DNA from: Zygnema cylindricum
Taxonomy: Eukaryota > Streptophyta > Zygnematophyceae > Zygnematales > Zygnemataceae
Length of the DNA stretch: 30,109 nt
Reading direction: 5' to 3'
Assembly: GCA_037447655.1 (NCBI GenBank)
Contig: JBBHKE010002416.1
Span: 263,055-293,163 of the forward strand
Shown here: positions 27,259 to 30,109 of the stretch, in pieces
How positions within the stretch are numbered: position 1 is the stretch's first letter
Layout of the letters: each line of letters begins with the position of its first letter
The notes under the pieces: model-generated
What the model saw: only the letters and a program-made list of their open reading frames with translations
Database searches by the model: none
What the model was told of the DNA's origin: nothing
Program-made: the position numbers and the translations under genes

Positions 27259-30035
27259 CTTACCTGAGCCACAATGGCAGCAGTAGCTTTGCTCGGGAAA
27301 GCAATCACTAAATTACAAAGGGCTTCTACCATCTGCCCCCCAAAAATAAAAGTCCAAATTTCAGTTACAATTATAAATTTGAAAAAGTGAAGCAAAACCC
27401 TAAAGAAACATCCAAAACAAAGTACCAACAAAAAACGACCGAAAGATAACCCAAACCTACACAAGAACTGGACCAAGAAAACGACTAAAAATGCCAAAAA
27501 GTGTCCCAAAAATGCCTTGAAAATAGAGAGCCCTCTATCTCCCTGTACCTCCACCCCCCTCTCTCCCCCCTCCTCCCCCCATTTCTTCCTCTCCACTTCC
27601 CTCCATCCCTCACTCTCCCACTTCAAGAAACAGCCTAACACAAAAAAAAATGCCAAAAAAAAACTCTTCCACTTTTACTGCCCCTTCCTACCCAAATCCC
27701 CACCTCCCCTCCCCCTTGCCCCTCCCCTCCTCCACCCTCCGCTTCCTCCTCCCTCTCTCTCTCTCCCTCTCTCCCTCTCTCCCTCCCTCCCTCCCATCCT
27801 CCCTCGTGCGCTCTCTCTCTCACTCACCTGTCTCCATCCTCTCCTCGCCGAAGTCCCCTCCTGACTCACTGGTATCTCTGGTGACGTCACCAATCTTTGC
27901 CACAAAAGAGGTACAGCAGCCAACGCTAATTCTTGTTTTGACATCAGAAGTGACATTAGAGCCACTACCCCTTTGGACCCATTTTTACCTCCCGGTCTCC
28001 CAATCCCATTTTCCCAAATTAGCATCGCGATATCGCTCGGTTCTAAAGGGGGAAAAGCGTCTACATTTGTCACACATTGGGACCAATTGTGGGGGTCGAG
28101 GGAGAGGAGGTTCTCAGGATCTGCGAATACTTCACTACCACTGGGAGAGTTTTGGTCGGAGGAGGGAGAGGTAGAGAAAGGTTGTCCACAAACTCCGGTA
28201 GGACTACCTCCTTCTGATCCCGAACTCATTCCCTCCCTCTCTCTCTCTCCATCTCTATCATCTCCCTCTCTCCCTTCGTCACTACTTGTCTCCATACTCT
28301 TCTCTCTCGTGTGTGTCGTCTTCATGGGAGAATCTCCTCTCCCTCCTCCTCCTCCCAAGTTCTCTCCTTCTCCTCCTTGCATTTTTATGACCTTCTTACC
28401 CATTTTCCATCCCATCGGTTCTCCCTTCCTCTCATCCCAACAGCCTCCTACCTCTCCTCCCCATCCTCCACTCACTTCCATCCGACTCTCTCCCATAATC
28501 TCCTCTCCTCTCCTTCCTCTTCCGCTTTCTACTCCAACCTCCTCTCTCTCCCTCTCCCTTCTCCCTCCCTGTACCTCTCCTCCTTCCGCCACGGCCATGG
28601 CCGCCTCCACCACCCTCGAATTCTCCTGCACTAAAGACAAAACAGCGATGGCTTTTTCCCGAATTGATTTATCCCATTTGCACTTCATAATTGCCATTAA
28701 AGCGTGTTTACATGCTTTACTAGTGGCCAGGAGACGTGACACGTGGGCGGCTACCACTGCTGCAGCAACTATCTCTCTCGATCCCTCACTCCCTCTACCC
28801 CCCGTGGAGGCCATAGAGGCAGGAACTAGAGCCAATAGTGTCTCTAAAAGCCATAAAACTCTCCTTGTGTGTTCTGCGGCAGTTGTCATACTCACTCCTC
28901 CCTCTAACTCTATCCCTCCTCCCCCTACCCCTCCTCCTCCTCCCGCTCTTCCTCCTCCTGTCTCTGTTCCTCCAGCTTCTGTCTTGTTCTCCATATTACC
29001 ACTCTGCTCTCTCTCTCGCAATTCAACATTGTGAGAATGACTCTCCCCTCCTTTCCCTCGTCCCCCCACTCCTCTTCCTGCAATTTCCGGTCCCTCAGTA
29101 GACCTTTTCCCATTTTTCACCTCCACTGTTACCTTCCTTCCCTCACTTTGCTCCCTTCCGGAATCAAAAAGTTGTGAAGAAAAAGAAACTAATTGTACTT
29201 CACAAGCAAGGGCACAAAGGGCCGCGACCATATAAGAATCGACAGTCGCTACCGCTCCTCTCTCTTTCCTCTTCATCTCACGAAGAGGTCTCTTTCCATG
29301 ACTATTTTTCAGCCTATTAAGTCCTTTCGCATCGTTCTCTTGTCCTTCTAAACCACCTATATGGTTTTCCCTTTTCTCTGCAAGCTGCCCGGATAGAAGT
29401 GTCGCATCCTGCCCGGGGATTCGACTGTCATCCATGACTACATCTCTGTTTCCTCCTCCTCCTCCATTCTTCCCCACTGTCTGACTCTCCACAGCAAACT
29501 TACCGCTACTACTCTCCTTCTCCATATTGCCTCCTCTTCCAAAAAACTCTCTCTCTTTTAAACCCGTATCCATCTCCTTATCCCCACTCGATAAACAAAC
29601 GTCTCTCCCTACAGTAATTCCACCACCAAGCCCTCCTCCCTCCCCTCTCTCGACCTCTCCCTCTCCCTCTCCTTCCCCCTTTCCCTCTGATCCCCTCGCC
29701 ACGTCATAAGAAAGACAAGCAGTCAACATATCCGCGAGAAGTTGGGAGGCGAGCGAGGGAGAGGGACAGGGTTCCATAAAAAGACAATGAACCATAGATC
29801 TTAACTCCGACATTCGAGCGTTTTGAGGATCAGGAGAGTACGAATTATTAATCGCTTTATTTTGACCTTTTTTCGAGTTTGACTGAAAAGTGCGTTCCAA
29901 AATGGCTTCGACTGTCGCGGAAAAAATTCGGCGAAGACAGGATTGGGCCGGAGTGCCAGGTGGCAAGTGCTCAAAAACTCGCAGAAAAGGGCGAAGATTT
30001 GTCCAGGAAAGGACAGGTGGCTGGACTTGCGAGGC
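24945..30035 (-). CDS. GI: GIGANTEA clock/flowering regulator, 3' part of gene (four exons)
   Basis: GIGANTEA is a large plant-specific nuclear/cytosolic scaffold that works with FKF1/ZTL-type blue-light F-box proteins in the circadian clock and photoperiodic flowering. Exons on the minus strand: 30035-27828, 27332-27264, 27007-26765 and 25358-24945, all with GT-AG borders and all phase 0. Matches to GI in order: ASQVQPPVLSWTNLRPFLRV, SCLRRIFSATVEAILERTF, MSELRSMVHCLF, VDSYMVAALCALACEVQL, SREIVAAAVVAAHVSRL, KCKWDKSIREKA, SARRGWRQ joined to MVEALCNLV, AESHLRPW, MGVEGEACIFTQLE and finally ENCVLWEAHYRR with ALGCRVPV. The visible part encodes 977 residues, against roughly 670 for the same part of the Arabidopsis protein, because of Gly/Glu/Arg-rich insertions. 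The N-terminal half lies off the right edge. A conserved block after TQLE is not found. Confidence 0.93.
25359..25600 (+). repeat. Polypurine/polypyrimidine intron tract
   Basis: On the plus strand, 25380-25600 is almost free of CT dinucleotides, meaning no AG on the GIGANTEA sense strand. This leaves a long uninterrupted pyrimidine-rich tract before the terminal-exon acceptor. Confidence 0.7.
25654..25700 (+). repeat. (CA)n microsatellite
   Basis: About 23 CA units with one G interruption near 25681, within the GIGANTEA last intron. Confidence 0.97.
26081..26285 (+). repeat. 35-bp minisatellite in GIGANTEA intron
   Basis: A degenerate unit centred on TTTCAGTRCGGTATGCAGTA with ACGTGTGTG or ACGTGAATG recurs with starts at 26081, 26116, 26151, 26186, 26221 and 26256, an exact 35-bp spacing. 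More degenerate copies may extend left to about 26010. It lies in the last GIGANTEA intron. Confidence 0.85.
26261..26284. repeat. Perfect 24-bp palindrome
   Basis: The half-site CGGTATGCGGTA is followed immediately by its exact complement, with no spacer, at the right edge of the 35-bp minisatellite. Confidence 0.95.
26765..27007 (-). CDS. GI: GIGANTEA 81-codon exon
   Basis: After the acceptor CTCTCTCTTTCAG at 27008 the exon reads AESHLRPWGHPLETPISGNP, then ILASWEFNTRIVCLLSDILR, SARNLLKRATEGMG and VEGEACIFTQLE, and ends GAG|GTAAGT at 26765. It matches the GI segment running from AERELQPW to DGEACTLPQLE. The next conserved segment of GI (GLSNLLKCRLPATIRCLSHP and following) does not occur in the downstream 1.4-kb intron. 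Confidence 0.92.
27008..27263 (+). repeat. 256-bp GIGANTEA intron that is almost entirely polypyrimidine on the sense strand, with (GA)n
   Basis: The intron between exons 27332-27264 and 27007-26765 is nearly all A/G on the plus strand: GGGAGAGAGG-type repeats, then G runs, then about 25 GA units at 27207-27256. The splice sites themselves (GTAAGAG and TTTCAG) are intact. Confidence 0.9.
27264..27332 (-). CDS. GI: GIGANTEA 23-codon exon
   Basis: The exon reads MVEALCNLVIAFPSKATAAI then VAQ. It is preceded by GGGGCAG and followed by GTAAGAG. It corresponds to VVDALCNVVSATPAKAAAAV in Arabidopsis GI. Both borders are phase 0, so it joins the large exon in frame. It is too short to stand out in an ORF search. 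Confidence 0.92.
27333..27827 (-). other. GIGANTEA intron
   Basis: Intron between the large exon (donor GTGAGTG) and the 23-codon exon (acceptor GGGGGGCAG). Its 5' part is purine-rich on the sense strand (complement of CTCTCTCC repeats at 27750-27800). No gene within it. Confidence 0.85.
27828..30035 (-). CDS. GI: GIGANTEA large exon (736 codons)
   Basis: The acceptor TTTTATTTTAG precedes GCC at 30035; the donor is CAG|GTGAGTG at 27828. Conserved blocks, numbered within the exon: about 1-115, 260-285, 386-480 and 642-736. Between them lie three low-complexity stretches (about 116-258, 286-385 and 481-640) rich in Gly, Glu, Arg and Ser, for example EGKGEGEGEGEVERGEGGG and GGGRAGGGGGVGGGG. The frame is intact through all of them, which argues for selection on the protein rather than decay. 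The sequence ends SARRGWRQ, matching the conserved STSAQQGWRQ of GI. Confidence 0.93.
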
Positions 30036-30109
30036 CTAAAATAAGAGAAAAAAGTCGAGGGAGAGGGAAAGGGAAAGGAAGGGGGAAAGGGAGAGAGGAG
30101 AGAGAGGGA
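30036..30109 (-). other. GIGANTEA intron, cut by the window edge
   Basis: A pyrimidine-rich sense strand (plus strand GAGGGAAAGGG repeats) leads to the acceptor TTTTATTTTAG. Upstream GIGANTEA exons must lie beyond the right edge. Confidence 0.8.

Noticed and set aside
26876-27311. Arg/Glu/Gly repeat frames through the GA microsatellite
   Set aside because: They fall in a GIGANTEA intron with clear splice sites and are made by the GA repeat.
27973-29034. A 353-codon plus-strand frame opposite the GIGANTEA large exon
   Set aside because: It is the antisense shadow of purine/pyrimidine-biased coding sequence: Ser/Pro/Leu-rich with no domain, while the minus frame matches GI throughout.

Overview
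This is a nuclear window from a streptophyte (land plant or close relative). It carries the 3' portion of GIGANTEA (minus strand, right end), part of a plant-type P-loop NTPase gene (minus strand, left end), GT-AG introns, and between them about 23 kb of nested, mostly decayed transposable elements. I see no bacterial operons, ribosome binding sites, CRISPR array, rRNA or complete tRNA gene. The species cannot be fixed from the sequence. GIGANTEA is known from seed plants, lycophytes and liverworts but not from the model moss, and the Gly/Glu/Arg-rich insertions in this copy suggest a lineage outside the flowering plants (inference).

Layout, left to right. 173-863: P-loop NTPase exons (minus). 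940-4786: remains of a Ty1/copia element (copia A, plus strand): a pol linker scrap, an LTR, a primer binding site, gag with two zinc knuckles, protease, and a pol from which the integrase core, RT and RNase H are missing. 4787-6265: unassigned sequence, a hairpin, a GC-rich coding-like scrap and hAT-like subterminal repeats. 6266-6820: an interspersed repeat followed by a truncated TIR element. 7635-9215: a broken hAT transposase (minus). 9336-9700: a second truncated TIR element. 9942-13039: a broken non-LTR-type reverse transcriptase ORF (minus). 13267-19652: a nearly complete copia element (copia B, minus) with 1047/1048-bp LTRs about 4% different. 19951-20480: a 71-bp minisatellite. 20490-20736: a hAT BED-finger exon cut by that minisatellite. 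20684-21969: a solo LTR related to copia B, flanked by perfect 158-bp direct repeats. 22118-22880: the interspersed repeat again, split by a 610-bp TIR element. 23415-23631: a 217-bp MITE with perfect 20-bp TIRs. 24945-30035: the last four exons visible of GIGANTEA, with polypurine/polypyrimidine introns.

The two host genes are unrelated in function as far as can be seen. The transposable elements share no intact coding capacity. The most notable signals are: (i) a GIGANTEA whose conserved C-terminal block just after the ...TQLE exon cannot be found, although the flanking exons remain splice-phase compatible and a 35-bp minisatellite with a perfect 24-bp palindrome lies in that intron; (ii) a copia element with a primer binding site complementary to the anticodon region of initiator tRNA-Met and a gag reading frame that starts inside the LTR and is translated through the primer binding site; (iii) tRNA-like modules at the same place in the U3 of three LTRs; (iv) a solo LTR bracketed by 158-bp perfect repeats in place of the usual 5-bp target duplication.
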